The position numbers and the translations under genes were made by a program. A stretch of 64,000 nucleotides of DNA from Lysinibacillus xylanilyticus (GTDB lineage: Bacteria; Bacillota; Bacilli; Bacillales_A; Planococcaceae). Position 1 is the stretch's first letter. Each line of letters begins with the position of its first letter. The notes under the pieces were generated by a model that searched no databases, was not told the origin of the DNA, and saw only the letters and a list, made by a program, of their open reading frames with translations. Positions 34,929 to 44,620 of this stretch are shown piece by piece. The stretch is taken from assembly GCF_001708185.1 (NCBI RefSeq), contig NZ_MDDN01000001.1, forward strand, positions 496,001 through 560,000, in the 5' to 3' direction.

Positions 34929-35657
34929 TTATATGTACCAACCACCATTTAATCGAATTATTTGTCCCGTAACATAATCTGCTTTTCCAGAAAGATAGAA
35001 GCGCACCATTTCAGCAACATCCGTAGTTTGCCCAATTTTACCTAACGGAATGTCTTCTAAAATATATACAAGCTCCTCTTCACTTAAATGACTATTCATC
35101 GATGTATTAATAAAGCCCGGTGCAATAGCATTAACACGAATTCGTGACAATGCCGCTTCTTTCGCATAGGACTTTACAAAAGCATGCTGTGCTCCCTTTA
35201 CAGTGGCGTAAAGTGCTTCACCAGCAGACCCAGCTTCCCCCCAAATGGAACCGATAAAAAGTACGTAGCTGACATCATGAGCGCGAAGCTTTGATGAAAG
35301 CAATGCCGTTAGACGCATAGGATTTTGTACATGCACACGCCATAATGCTTCCATATCCTCCACTGTAGTATCTTCAAGTAGAGAATAATGCGCCTGACCA
35401 TTTGCAAAGACAATCGCTTGCACATTAAAAATTTGAGATGCTAGCGATTGAGCCCCAGATATTTTCGAAAAATCCCCCTGTACAAGCATAAACTCCTGTG
35501 TAGGGAAATTTTCTGAAAGAGAGCAGTATAAAGCCTGAGCTGCTTTCTCATTGTTTGAAAAGTGTATGTAGATGGACCAACCATCATCTGCCAGACTCCG
35601 ACAAATAGCACGGCCAATCTCACCCGATGCACCTAACACGAGGGCAAACTTTTTCAC
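34929..35657 (-). CDS. ymfI: Short-chain dehydrogenase/reductase YmfI
   Basis: A 242-residue Rossmann-fold oxidoreductase. The NAD(P) site is LVLGASGEIGRAICRSL near residues 6-22, the catalytic serine is in LFIGSIWGEAG near 136 and the YxxxK pair is in YATVKGA near 149. The C-terminal GQIIRLNGGWY matches the 3-oxoacyl-ACP reductase-like branch. It overlaps ymfH by ATGA. The substrate is unknown. Confidence 0.92.
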   Translation of the reverse strand: MKKFALVLGASGEIGRAICRSLADDGWSIYIHFSNNEKAAQALYCSLSENFPTQEFMLVQGDFSKISGAQSLASQIFNVQAIVFANGQAHYSLLEDTTVEDMEALWRVHVQNPMRLTALLSSKLRAHDVSYVLFIGSIWGEAGSAGEALYATVKGAQHAFVKSYAKEAALSRIRVNAIAPGFINTSMNSHLSEEELVYILEDIPLGKIGQTTDVAEMVRFYLSGKADYVTGQIIRLNGGWYI

Positions 35658-36955
35658 TGTTCGCCCTTCTCTGTAGGTAAAATTTTAAAGACAGTTTGTT
35701 GAGCTTCACCTTGAATCGAAGAAAATGCTTTTTTCAAATCATCAATCGTTAGTTCTTCAAGTACCGGCACGACATCGAACAAATTCATATCATTAAACGA
35801 ATAACGTGTAAATTGGTTTGCGATAAATTCAATAGAGTTCAGTGCACGTAAGAAGAAACCGATTTTTTTACGTTTCACTCGTTCCAAATCGGCGCTTTCA
35901 AATTGTGCATTTCCTTCATGCTTTGCCAATTCTTCTTTAATTGCCTTTTCCAATGCAGCAGGTTCTGTTGAATCTGAACCAATCATAGCAAAACCAAAAC
36001 CATTTTCTAACGTAAAATCAAAGGCATACGTTTCATCAATTAAACCATCTTCATAGACACGCTCATAAAAATTAGATGTACGTCCAAAAATAAGTTCAAG
36101 TGCAATTTGAACAGACAGCTCATGCTTTAACATATCACGACCAGAAAGATTTGTTTCTTTTGCTTTTAAGCCTACATAGACCTTAGGCTTTTGGACATCC
36201 ATATGCAATTCACGCTCTTTGACAGCAACCTCTGTTGGCTCCTGATCAAAGAAGCGTTGAATTGGAGTTGGTTCAGGGAATTCTTTTTTGTTTTGATCGT
36301 CACGAATAAACGTCATCATTTCATTAGGATCTACGTTACCTATGACAAATAATAACATATTGGACGGATGATAAAATGTATTGTAGCACGTATATAAATG
36401 CTCCGCCGTAATGCCGTCAATCGACTCTATTGTACCAGCGATATCGATTTTCACTGGGTGATTATGATACATATTTTCGATTGTACCAAAATACAGGCGC
36501 CAATCTGGCTGATCATCGTACATCGTAATTTCCTGACCAATAATGCCCTTCTCCTTATTGACTGTGGCCTCTGTAAAGTAAGGCTCTTGAACAAAATTTA
36601 ATAATGTTTCAGTACTTTTGTAAATATTGTCTGTCGAAGAAAATAAATACGCCGTACGTGTAAATGACGTAAAGGCATTGGCCGAAGCACCATATTCACT
36701 AAACTTTTGGAAGACGTCTCCATCTTCTTTTTCAAACATTTTATGCTCTAAAAAGTGGGCAATACCATCTGGCACAGTAATACTTTCTGTTTCACCCATT
36801 GGCATAAATGTACGGTCAACAGAGCCGTACTTTGTTGTGAACGTCACAAATGTTTTTGAAAAGCCCTTTTTCGGTAAAATATAGACATCTAAGCCATTCT
36901 CTAGTTTTTCATAATACAAAGTTTCATCTAATTGTTTGAATTCAATTGTTTTCAT
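35654..36955 (-). CDS. ymfH: M16-family peptidase YmfH
   Basis: A 433-residue zinc peptidase of the pitrilysin/M16 family. The metal motif HFLEH is in GIAHFLEHKMFEKEDG near residue 68, and the distal glutamate in NKEKGIIGQEITMYDDQP near 135. The ATG at 36955 overlaps the ymfF stop by four bases and gives the family start MKTIEFKQ. Active M16 subunits often pair with an inactive one, here YmfF. Substrate unknown. Confidence 0.93.
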   Translation of the reverse strand: MKTIEFKQLDETLYYEKLENGLDVYILPKKGFSKTFVTFTTKYGSVDRTFMPMGETESITVPDGIAHFLEHKMFEKEDGDVFQKFSEYGASANAFTSFTRTAYLFSSTDNIYKSTETLLNFVQEPYFTEATVNKEKGIIGQEITMYDDQPDWRLYFGTIENMYHNHPVKIDIAGTIESIDGITAEHLYTCYNTFYHPSNMLLFVIGNVDPNEMMTFIRDDQNKKEFPEPTPIQRFFDQEPTEVAVKERELHMDVQKPKVYVGLKAKETNLSGRDMLKHELSVQIALELIFGRTSNFYERVYEDGLIDETYAFDFTLENGFGFAMIGSDSTEPAALEKAIKEELAKHEGNAQFESADLERVKRKKIGFFLRALNSIEFIANQFTRYSFNDMNLFDVVPVLEELTIDDLKKAFSSIQGEAQQTVFKILPTEKGEQ

Positions 36956-38223
36956 TGTGCGGCTTGCTCCTTTCCACATAAGAAATAGACCGCTTCTAGC
37001 TGTACTTGCTTCGCCATTTCAACAACATCTTCCTTCGTAACAGCTTTCCATTTATTTGCCCAGGTTTCAACAGCGAATTCCTCAGGTAAATCTTTATATT
37101 GGTCAAAAATTTCTATTTGTCCTCGGGCTGAATCCAATGATTCTTTTAGCTGATTCGTCAGCATTGCCTTTGTTTGCTCTAATTCTAAATTCGTAATATC
37201 GCCTGCTTGCATAACAGCAAGTTGTTCCTTAATAAGTGATAGTGCCTTTTCTTCATTCTTTGGTTCGATGCCAGACACAACAAAGACTAAGCCATAATGT
37301 GATGCATATGAGCTAGACGCATAGTAGGCTAAACTTTCCTTTTCGCGAACATTCATAAATAATTTGGCATGAGGATAACCACCGAAAACGCCGTTAAAGA
37401 TTTGCATTTTTGCGAAATCTGGATCACCAAATCGTACTGGTGTACTAAAGCCAATATGCATCTTTCCTTGCTTCATGTCTTGTTGTTCACGTACATAATC
37501 ATTTTGTGGATGCTGTTGTGGAAGTACAGCAGGAATTTCTTCAGGTGTACGATCATTAAATGGTAGCGCTTTTTTCAACTTCGCCACGATTTCGTCTTCA
37601 TTGATATCACCTGCGACATAAATGTCTATTTTATCGTTAGCAAGCATGGATTGGTATGCTTCAAACAATGATGCTGAGGTAATATTTTGAATGTCCTCGA
37701 CAGTTCCATTAGCAGAAATAGACGCCGGTTCATTCGGTCGTAAAATTTGCTGAAGGCGTTGCTGTGCAAAACGAGATTTATCGTCAAAAATGGATTCAAT
37801 ACGCTGAATAACCGTTTTCTTTTCACGTTCTACAATAGATTCCTTAAATACACCGTTTTCTAAATTCGGTTCAAATATTGCTGTGTGCAATAAACCAAGC
37901 ACTTCATTTAAAACACTTGTATTTGCCAAGTAATGATCATTAACGGCTTCTACATTCATCAGTACTGTATGTTCATTGCCACGCTTAGATGTGTCAAAAT
38001 ACAACACAGTGCCATACAAGTCATCTAAAAAACTACGGAATGCGGCTGTTGTTGTATATTTGGCATTGCTGTGTTGCAATACATTTGTTAACACCGTGCG
38101 TTCAGAGGCACTTTTGGCAGTTAATGCTCTTCTCCATTTAATTGAGAAGTTTACGGTTTTAAATTGGGTTGTTTGTCGGATATGCAAATTGACACCTTTT
38201 GCAAAAGGTATTGTTTTAAACAT
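36952..38223 (-). CDS. ymfF: M16-family protein YmfF, probably inactive
   Basis: A 423-residue M16-fold protein (residues 1-190 and 190-423 form the two halves). Where the catalytic HxxEH motif should be it reads NVLQH near residue 48, so the first His and the Glu are lost; the distal glutamate region is also unlike active enzymes. It retains the R/Y region FLRNV-like KLFMNVREKESLAYYASSSYA near 285 typical of the substrate-binding half. It is likely the non-catalytic partner of YmfH. Start ATG after AGGAGGG. Confidence 0.92.
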   Translation of the reverse strand: MFKTIPFAKGVNLHIRQTTQFKTVNFSIKWRRALTAKSASERTVLTNVLQHSNAKYTTTAAFRSFLDDLYGTVLYFDTSKRGNEHTVLMNVEAVNDHYLANTSVLNEVLGLLHTAIFEPNLENGVFKESIVEREKKTVIQRIESIFDDKSRFAQQRLQQILRPNEPASISANGTVEDIQNITSASLFEAYQSMLANDKIDIYVAGDINEDEIVAKLKKALPFNDRTPEEIPAVLPQQHPQNDYVREQQDMKQGKMHIGFSTPVRFGDPDFAKMQIFNGVFGGYPHAKLFMNVREKESLAYYASSSYASHYGLVFVVSGIEPKNEEKALSLIKEQLAVMQAGDITNLELEQTKAMLTNQLKESLDSARGQIEIFDQYKDLPEEFAVETWANKWKAVTKEDVVEMAKQVQLEAVYFLCGKEQAAQ

Positions 38224-38406
38224 ATGGGAACCCTCCTATCTTTCTTAATATAACAATGTACTACACATACTATACATGTCTATTGTCTATAATTGCAAAA
38301 AGAATCCAAAGTATGTATATATATATGTAAAATTACATTAGGTTTGTTGAAAAAGATTAATTTCCAACCTTTATTTTCCCAAACATTAATGCTATGTACA
38401 AGAAAA

Positions 38407-38432
38407 AAGACTGAGCATTTTCGCCCAGTCTT
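38407..38432 (-). terminator. Terminator after the nucleoside importer genes
   Basis: AAGACTGGGC and GCTCAGTCTT pair with a G-T mismatch around GAAAAT, followed by TTTTTCTTGTA on the minus strand. Confidence 0.8.
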
Positions 38433-38452
38433 CCTCGATAGATCTGTTTTTA

Positions 38453-39412
38453 TTAACGTTTACCCTTAATATAAGGTTGCCCACTAGCCTTTGGTGCATT
38501 CGCTTTACCGATAAATCCTGCTAATGCAAAGATTGTTAATACGTACGGTAAAATTTGTAGGTAAACTGCAGGAATATCTTGAATGTAAGGAATTTGGTTT
38601 CCTGCAATACTTAATGTTTGGGCTAATCCGAAGAATAATGCTGCACCTAGCGCACCAATTGGATGCCATTTTCCGAAAATCATTGCCGCAATCGCCATAA
38701 AGCCTTGACCAGCAATTGTTGCATGTGAGAAATCGCCTGTAATAGATTGCGCGTACACTGCACCACCAAGACCGCCTAATGCCCCAGAGATGACAACAGC
38801 AATATAGCGCATTTTATTAACATTTACGCCCATTGTATCTGCAGCCATTGGATGTTCACCAACAGCGCGTAAACGTAAACCAAATGGCGTTTTATAAATA
38901 ATAAACCATGCTCCAAAAGCTACTGCAAAAGCTAATATAGATGTACTGTAGACATTTTGGAATAATAACGGACCAAAGAATGGAATATCCTCTAAATAAG
39001 GAATTCCAAAACGATCTATTGATCGGATAATCATATCTGTTTGACCTTTATCATAAATCATTTTTACTAAGAATACGGATACCGCTATACCTAGTAAATT
39101 GATGGCAACCCCTGACACCGTTTGATCAGCACGGAAGGAAATCGAAGCAACGGCATGGAGAAGTGAGAAAATTCCCCCAACAATGACAGCTGCCAGCATT
39201 GCCACCCAAATGGTTGCTTCACCGAATGTTGAAGCATATTCTAAATTGACATAAATACCAACAAATGCACCAACAATCATTAAACCTTCTAGTCCGATGT
39301 TTACAACACCAGAACGTTCAGAGAATACACCACCGATTGCTGTAAAAATTAAAGGTGTCGCATAAAGAATTGCAGAAGGGATGATGAAATATAACATTTC
39401 TAAAAAGCTCAT
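38453..39412 (-). CDS. nupQ: Nucleoside ABC importer permease NupQ-like
   Basis: A 319-residue permease of the BPD_transp_2 type (RbsC/YufQ). It has eight to ten hydrophobic segments and the motif GVVNIGLEGLMIVGAF near residue 35, with DTMGVNVNKMRYIAVVISGALGGLGGAVYA near 190. It pairs with NupP. The ATG starts one base after the nupP stop. In B. subtilis NupNOPQ takes up guanosine; assignment here is by similarity to that system. Confidence 0.9.
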   Translation of the reverse strand: MSFLEMLYFIIPSAILYATPLIFTAIGGVFSERSGVVNIGLEGLMIVGAFVGIYVNLEYASTFGEATIWVAMLAAVIVGGIFSLLHAVASISFRADQTVSGVAINLLGIAVSVFLVKMIYDKGQTDMIIRSIDRFGIPYLEDIPFFGPLLFQNVYSTSILAFAVAFGAWFIIYKTPFGLRLRAVGEHPMAADTMGVNVNKMRYIAVVISGALGGLGGAVYAQSITGDFSHATIAGQGFMAIAAMIFGKWHPIGALGAALFFGLAQTLSIAGNQIPYIQDIPAVYLQILPYVLTIFALAGFIGKANAPKASGQPYIKGKR

Positions 39413-39413
39413 G

Positions 39414-40460
39414 TTATTGTCCCTCCTTTTTCTTGCTTAACTTTTGTAAACCTACTCGAATAATATAGCCTGATGCTACAAAGAAAATAATTAATGCGAT
39501 AATAATAGATACGATTTCCTCTGGAATCCCAGCAGCATTCGGCATATTTAACGCTCCGTACTTAAGTGAGCCGAATAATGAAGCCCCAAATACAACCCCA
39601 AGTGGCGTATTAGCACCAAGTAAGGCAACGGCGATACCATCGAAACCTATACCAGTAAAGCCTGGTTTAATAGAAGCGTTTTGGAAAGTACCTAGTGCCT
39701 CCATCGCACCACCAAGACCAGCGAACATACCTGAAATCGTCATAGCTAAAATAATGTTTTTGTTGACGCTCATACCCGCATATTCTGCAGCATTCTTGTT
39801 AAATCCTACTGCTTTTAGCTCGTATCCACGTGTTGTTTTTTCTAATATGAACCACATAACAACTACCATTAACAGTGCAACAATAATCCCATAGTGAAGA
39901 CTTGAATTGTCTGTAAGCTCTCTTAAAAACGGAGAACGTAAAGAAGCCGATTCATGAATTCGTTCTGTTTTAAAGCCACCGTCGGACAATTTACTAATCA
40001 CTGCATTCGCAATATAAAGCGCAGTATAGTTTAACATAATTGTCGCAATTACTTCGTGAACTTTAAATTTCGCTTTTAAGAAACCTGCAATAAAGGCCCA
40101 AAATGCACCAGCAGCTGCAGCCGCCAGTAATGCTAATGGTAAATGAATAACTTTAGGTAGTTCAAATGCATATCCTACCCAAGCTGCTGCTAGCCAACCT
40201 AAAATTAGCTGACCTTCAACACCGATGTTGAATAAGCCTGTACGGAAGGCAAATGCTACTGCAAGACCTGCCAAAATGTACGGTGTTATTTGACGAATTG
40301 TGTTCCCAATTGAATATGAATCTCCAAAAATACCTGTCCAAAGGGCCATATAACCTTGTACTGGGTCATAGCCGCTGACTACCATCACGATAGCCCCAAC
40401 AATTAAACCGATAATGATAGAGATGATAGGAACGAGTATATTAATGACACGATTTGACAT
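39414..40460 (-). CDS. nupP: Nucleoside ABC importer permease NupP-like
   Basis: A 348-residue permease with about ten hydrophobic segments; FRTGLFNIGVEGQLILGWLA near residue 73 and EYAGMSVNKNIILAMTISGMFAGLGGAMEALG near 225 are the family motifs. It overlaps the ATPase gene by TAATG and has GGAGGGGAACG as its ribosome site. Forms the channel with NupQ. Confidence 0.9.
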   Translation of the reverse strand: MSNRVINILVPIISIIIGLIVGAIVMVVSGYDPVQGYMALWTGIFGDSYSIGNTIRQITPYILAGLAVAFAFRTGLFNIGVEGQLILGWLAAAWVGYAFELPKVIHLPLALLAAAAAGAFWAFIAGFLKAKFKVHEVIATIMLNYTALYIANAVISKLSDGGFKTERIHESASLRSPFLRELTDNSSLHYGIIVALLMVVVMWFILEKTTRGYELKAVGFNKNAAEYAGMSVNKNIILAMTISGMFAGLGGAMEALGTFQNASIKPGFTGIGFDGIAVALLGANTPLGVVFGASLFGSLKYGALNMPNAAGIPEEIVSIIIALIIFFVASGYIIRVGLQKLSKKKEGQ

Positions 40461-42007
40461 TAGTCGTTCCCCTCCTTCGCATCATGCATATTATTTTTAC
40501 TACTTTGTCCTGCCATTAATAGGCCAAGCTCTTGTTCTGTTGTTTCTTTCGGATTTAACTCATCAACAATTTGACCATCATAAATTACAGCGATACGGTC
40601 CGAAACATTCATGACCTCATCTAATTCAAATGAAATTAATAGTACTGCTTTTCCTTTATCACGTTGCTCGATCAGGCGAGAGTGAATAAACTCAATAGCA
40701 CCTACGTCAAGACCACGTGTTGGTAATGCCGCAATTAATAAATCTGGATTACGATCAATTTCACGACCGATAATTGCTTTTTGTTGGTTACCACCTGAAA
40801 GGGCACGTGCTGGTGTCATTTCACCATTACCAGTACGCACATCATACTCTTCGATAATTTGGCGTGCTTTTTCAGAGACCTTCTTGTAGTCCATGACAAA
40901 GCCCTTAGCGATTGGAGACTGGTAATATGTTTGCAGCGCGATATTATGGCCAATTGGGAAATCTAATACTAAACCGTGCTTATGGCGGTCTTGTGGGATA
41001 TGCCCAACGCCCTCCTCTGTAATTTTTCGAGGCTTCATATTTGTTATATCTTTGCCATTTAATTTAACGTTACCACTTTTAATTTTACGTAGGCCTGTAA
41101 TTGCTTCGATTAATTCGGATTGCCCGTTACCATCAATACCGGCAATACCAACTATTTCACCTTTACGAACTTTTAAGCTTAGACCTTTTACTTTATCAAT
41201 ATTGCGGTAGTCTGTAACGACTAAGTTTTCAATCGTAAGCGCTTCCTCAGTTGGTTTTGCTTCAGTTTTTTCGGTTTTAAATTCGACTTGACGACCTACC
41301 ATCAACTCAGCTAATTGGTCAGGATTTGTTTCAGAAGTTGTAACTGTTCCAATCCCTTCACCTTTTCGGATAATCGTTACACGGTCAGAGACTTCCATAA
41401 TTTCTTTCAGCTTATGGGTAATTAAAATAATTGATTTACCCTCCGCAATTAAGCGGCGCATGATTTGAATAAGCTCTGTGATCTCTTGTGGTGTTAAAGA
41501 TGCAGTAGGTTCGTCAAAGATTAAAATCTCTGCACCGCGGTATAATGTTTTTAAAATTTCAACACGTTGTTGCATCCCAACAGTAATATCCTCGATTTTG
41601 GCATATGGATCCACATCTAGGCCATATTTTTCAGAAAGTGCTTGTACTTTCTTTGCCGCATCTTTAATATTAACAATCCCCATTTTTGTAGGTTCAGAAC
41701 CTAAAATAATGTTCTCTGTCACTGTAAAATTTTCCACCAACATAAAGTGTTGATGGACCATCCCAATCCCTAAATCATTGGCTATATTCGGGTTTGTAAT
41801 TTTAACAGCCTTCCCACGAACTCGAATTTCGCCACCCTCTGGTTGATACAAACCAAAAAGGACGTTCATTAAAGTCGATTTACCTGCACCATTTTCGCCT
41901 AGCAATGCATGGATTTCGCCTTTTTTCAGTTGGAGGGTGATGTTATTATTCGCCACGAAACCACCGAATTCTTTTCGAATTCCTAGCATCTCAATCACGT
42001 ATTCCAA
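40460..42007 (-). CDS. nupO: Nucleoside ABC importer tandem ATPase NupO-like
   Basis: A 515-residue protein with two fused ABC domains. The first has Walker A GENGAGKSTLMN near residue 36 and Walker B ILIFDEPTASLTPQE; the second has a degenerate P-loop GIDGNGQSELIEAITG near 285 and the signature LSGGNQQKAIIGREI near 400, usual for the RbsA/NupO type. I favour the TTG at 42007 (family start EYVIEML) with AAGGGAG eight bases upstream, over a GTG three codons earlier. It is separated from nupN by 549 bp and a terminator. Confidence 0.92.
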   Translation of the reverse strand: MEYVIEMLGIRKEFGGFVANNNITLQLKKGEIHALLGENGAGKSTLMNVLFGLYQPEGGEIRVRGKAVKITNPNIANDLGIGMVHQHFMLVENFTVTENIILGSEPTKMGIVNIKDAAKKVQALSEKYGLDVDPYAKIEDITVGMQQRVEILKTLYRGAEILIFDEPTASLTPQEITELIQIMRRLIAEGKSIILITHKLKEIMEVSDRVTIIRKGEGIGTVTTSETNPDQLAELMVGRQVEFKTEKTEAKPTEEALTIENLVVTDYRNIDKVKGLSLKVRKGEIVGIAGIDGNGQSELIEAITGLRKIKSGNVKLNGKDITNMKPRKITEEGVGHIPQDRHKHGLVLDFPIGHNIALQTYYQSPIAKGFVMDYKKVSEKARQIIEEYDVRTGNGEMTPARALSGGNQQKAIIGREIDRNPDLLIAALPTRGLDVGAIEFIHSRLIEQRDKGKAVLLISFELDEVMNVSDRIAVIYDGQIVDELNPKETTEQELGLLMAGQSSKNNMHDAKEGND

Positions 42008-42060
42008 ATTTGTCACTCCCTTAATAGGCTTTTGTAAAATAAAAATTTGCCGTGCGTATT

Positions 42061-42090
42061 AGTATCTGTCGTTTTGACTTTTGGTACAGA
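42061..42090 (+). repeat. Degenerate two-unit relative of the TTCTATCC repeat
   Basis: AGTATCTGTCGTTTTGACTT resembles the TTCTATCCGTCGCTTTGACC unit, and TGGTACAG follows at exactly 21 bp. Weakly conserved. In the 42017-42556 gap I see otherwise only the nupN terminator and no riboswitch I recognise. Confidence 0.4.
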
Positions 42091-42510
42091 TAAGCAATAC
42101 GTCCAATTTTTGAAATATTATTTAGATTTTTTTGAGACAACATTAATTTGATATTAATACTAGTCTACTAATCTAAATGCTAGCCATGATCACTGTTAGC
42201 CCAACGTTTTTCACATCGTATAACATTGACTTCAGCCAAAGGTTTTATCTTCTTTCAGTGGGCATTCTGAAACCCAATTAACCATCAACTCACGCATATC
42301 TTAACCCAACAATAGAGGTAGATATCTTCTGAATGAAGAAAAATTAATACAGGAAAGGTCATCGTTAGAAACCTTTCTTCTATTAACTTGTTACCATCAT
42401 TACTATTCTTACGATAAACTCATAGAAAAATTACTACCTCTATGGTAAATAAAAATATAGTCTAATTGAGTATTGCAAATAGTCAAAATATAACGATAGA
42501 TTGAAAAATC

Positions 42511-42545
42511 ATCATAAGGGTCTTCTAAAAGCCCCTTATGATGAT
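42511..42545 (-). terminator. nupN terminator
   Basis: ATCATAAGGG and CCCTTATGAT pair around TTTTAGAAGA with GC bulges, followed by GATTTTTCAATC on the minus strand. It should reduce transcription into nupO, so that the lipoprotein is made in excess, as common in importers. Confidence 0.75.
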
Positions 42546-42556
42546 CAAAAGATGAA

Positions 42557-43639
42557 TTATTTTTCCACTTTTTCTGGAACTTTTATTTCACCCTTAACAA
42601 TTTTTTCTTTATATTCGTCAATAACAGTTTGAACTTCTGCTGGGATCGCACCACGAGAATCTGCAAGTTTCACACCGTCTTCAGCTAAACCATAAGTAAG
42701 CGTTTGGCCACCTGGGAATTCACCGTTTTTCGCTTTATTTGAAATATCTATTACTGCTGAATTAACACCTTTTAACATAGAAGTTAAAGTAACATTTGTT
42801 TTATCATCTACTTTTCCTTCTTCATATTGATCAGCGTCTACTCCAATTACCCATACATTAGCATTAGGGTCTTTTTTCTTACGTTCCTTTGCCTCAGAGA
42901 AAACACCTTTACCAGTTGCACCAGCAGCGTGGAAAATAATATCTACACCTGAAGAGTACATGCTGTTTGCAGTAATTTTACCAAGATCCGCTTTATCAAA
43001 AGCACCAGTATATTTTTGTTGAATTTCAATATCTGGGTTAACAGCCTTAGCACCTTCAACAAAACCAGCTTGGAAGCGGTTAATAACTGGAATATCCATG
43101 CCGCCTACGAATCCGATTTTACCTGTTTTCGACATTTTTGCAGCAGCAACACCAGCTAAGAATGCACCCTCTTGTTCCTTAAATTTTACTGATGCAACAT
43201 TATCAGCTGCTACTTCTTCATCAACTATTACAAATTGGTTATCTGGATTTTCAGTCGCTACAGCTTCGACAGCGTCTTTTAACAAATAGCCGATACCATA
43301 GATTAAATTAAAATCACGACGTATTAATAGGTTTAAATTTGTTTCATAGTCTGCGTCTGTTTTTGATTGTAAGTAGTCGAAGCCATCACCTTGTTTCAAA
43401 CCATGTTCTTTACCGTAAGCTTCAAGACCTTCCCAAGCAGATTGGTTGAATGATTTATCATCAACACCACCTGTGTCTGTAACCATTGCTACTGTGAATG
43501 CTTCTTTGTTGTTTTCGCCTGATGTTGCATTTTCATTTTCTTTTGCAGGTTTTTCTTCGTCTTTCGCACCACATGCACCTAGGATTGCACTAGCTGCTAA
43601 AACTGATGTTAATACTAAGCCAAATTTACGTTTTTTCAT
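42557..43639 (-). CDS. nupN: Nucleoside-binding lipoprotein, BMP/PnrA family
   Basis: A 360-residue lipoprotein with a signal ending SAILGACG (Cys23 lipidated) and a charged linker. The mature protein is a BMP/PnrA-type binding protein: VTDTGGVDDKSFNQSAWEGL near residue 53, GKIGFVGGMDIPVINRFQAGF near 172, IFHAAGATGKGVF near 235 and VIGVDADQ near 265, the purine-nucleoside site of the family. The ATG follows GGGGGG. It lies between the GntR gene ymfC and its own terminator. Confidence 0.93.
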   Translation of the reverse strand: MKKRKFGLVLTSVLAASAILGACGAKDEEKPAKENENATSGENNKEAFTVAMVTDTGGVDDKSFNQSAWEGLEAYGKEHGLKQGDGFDYLQSKTDADYETNLNLLIRRDFNLIYGIGYLLKDAVEAVATENPDNQFVIVDEEVAADNVASVKFKEQEGAFLAGVAAAKMSKTGKIGFVGGMDIPVINRFQAGFVEGAKAVNPDIEIQQKYTGAFDKADLGKITANSMYSSGVDIIFHAAGATGKGVFSEAKERKKKDPNANVWVIGVDADQYEEGKVDDKTNVTLTSMLKGVNSAVIDISNKAKNGEFPGGQTLTYGLAEDGVKLADSRGAIPAEVQTVIDEYKEKIVKGEIKVPEKVEK

Positions 43640-43693
43640 TTTGTTAACCCCCCAAAGGTAATGTAATTAGCAGGAAAAATATTTAGAAATGTT

Positions 43694-44422
43694 CTACACC
43701 CGTTTACGAACTACATGGAAGCTGAATTTATCAGCTCTGAAATAATTTTTTGAATATAACACTACTTGATCATGATCATCGTAGTGCAACTGCTTTAATA
43801 CTAAAAGAGCTGTTTCACGGCCACAATTTAAAATCGGTGATGCTTGCTCATGATACCCAACTGGATCAATATATGTCACAGCATAGGCAACATGAATTTT
43901 ACCGGATTGTTCAAGTGCCGAGAAAAGTGAAACTTCTTTTTTTTCTACAAAGTCAGTTGGCAGAAAGCTTGCAGGTAGTCTGTCAATGCAGTATACTACT
44001 GGTTCACCATCTGCTGTTCTGACACGTTCAATCGTGAGTATTTTATCTCCGCCATCACATTGGAAGCGTTTTAAATCTTCCTCAGAAGGTATGTTTTCCG
44101 TCGCTTTTAAAAAGCGGGAACCGGGTTCCATACCTGCTGCCTCGATCATAGAAGAAATGCTTGATAAATGTTCGATACCTGAAGTAAACAATGGCTTTGG
44201 GTTTACAAACGTCCCCACCCCATGTCGACGCACAATAACATTTTCTTCTTCCAACAGCCGTAGCGCTTCTCTAAGTGTTGCTCGACTTACTCCTAGTGAT
44301 TTCGATAATTCAAACTCTGAAGGCAGTTTTTCATTTTCTTTAAAAACGCCTGTATCAATGTCAGATTTTAAACGATCAATTACTTGAAGGTAGAGATGAC
44401 GATGATCTGCTTTAATAGTCAC
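43694..44422 (-). CDS. ymfC: GntR-family regulator YmfC
   Basis: A 242-residue HutC-type GntR regulator. The winged helix (residues 5-70) contains [44 protein letters not shown], and the C-terminal UTRA domain binds an effector. I chose the GTG at 44422, since the family starts with a short MTIKADxxHLYLQV; GGTGG lies nine bases upstream. It sits directly before nupN, so it probably controls nucleoside uptake, with a likely operator at 44446 (inference). Confidence 0.93.
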   Translation of the reverse strand: MTIKADHRHLYLQVIDRLKSDIDTGVFKENEKLPSEFELSKSLGVSRATLREALRLLEEENVIVRRHGVGTFVNPKPLFTSGIEHLSSISSMIEAAGMEPGSRFLKATENIPSEEDLKRFQCDGGDKILTIERVRTADGEPVVYCIDRLPASFLPTDFVEKKEVSLFSALEQSGKIHVAYAVTYIDPVGYHEQASPILNCGRETALLVLKQLHYDDHDQVVLYSKNYFRADKFSFHVVRKRV

Positions 44423-44445
44423 ATATATCACCACCAAAATCAGAG

Positions 44446-44459
44446 ATCAGACATCTGAT
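44446..44459 (-). promoter_or_regulatory. Possible GntR operator upstream of ymfC
   Basis: ATCAGA and TCTGAT form perfect 6-bp arms around CA, about 24 bases upstream of the ymfC start codon. The position suits autoregulation by a dimeric GntR protein. No second copy was seen before nupN or nupO. Confidence 0.4.
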
Positions 44460-44620
44460 GTACAACATTCCTACTAATCGTTCATAAATATAACATTTTT
44501 GCAGAATGAAATAAACAGTTTTAAATAAAATCTGTTATAGAATTCACCCATTCTCCATAACCTTTTCAAATTAATAGACAAATATACAATATTATCCACT
44601 AATTTGTCATTATTTTGGTA

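Noticed and set aside
42017..42556. Purine riboswitch before the nucleoside importer
   Set aside because: No conserved junction sequences or three-way stem were found on reading the minus strand.
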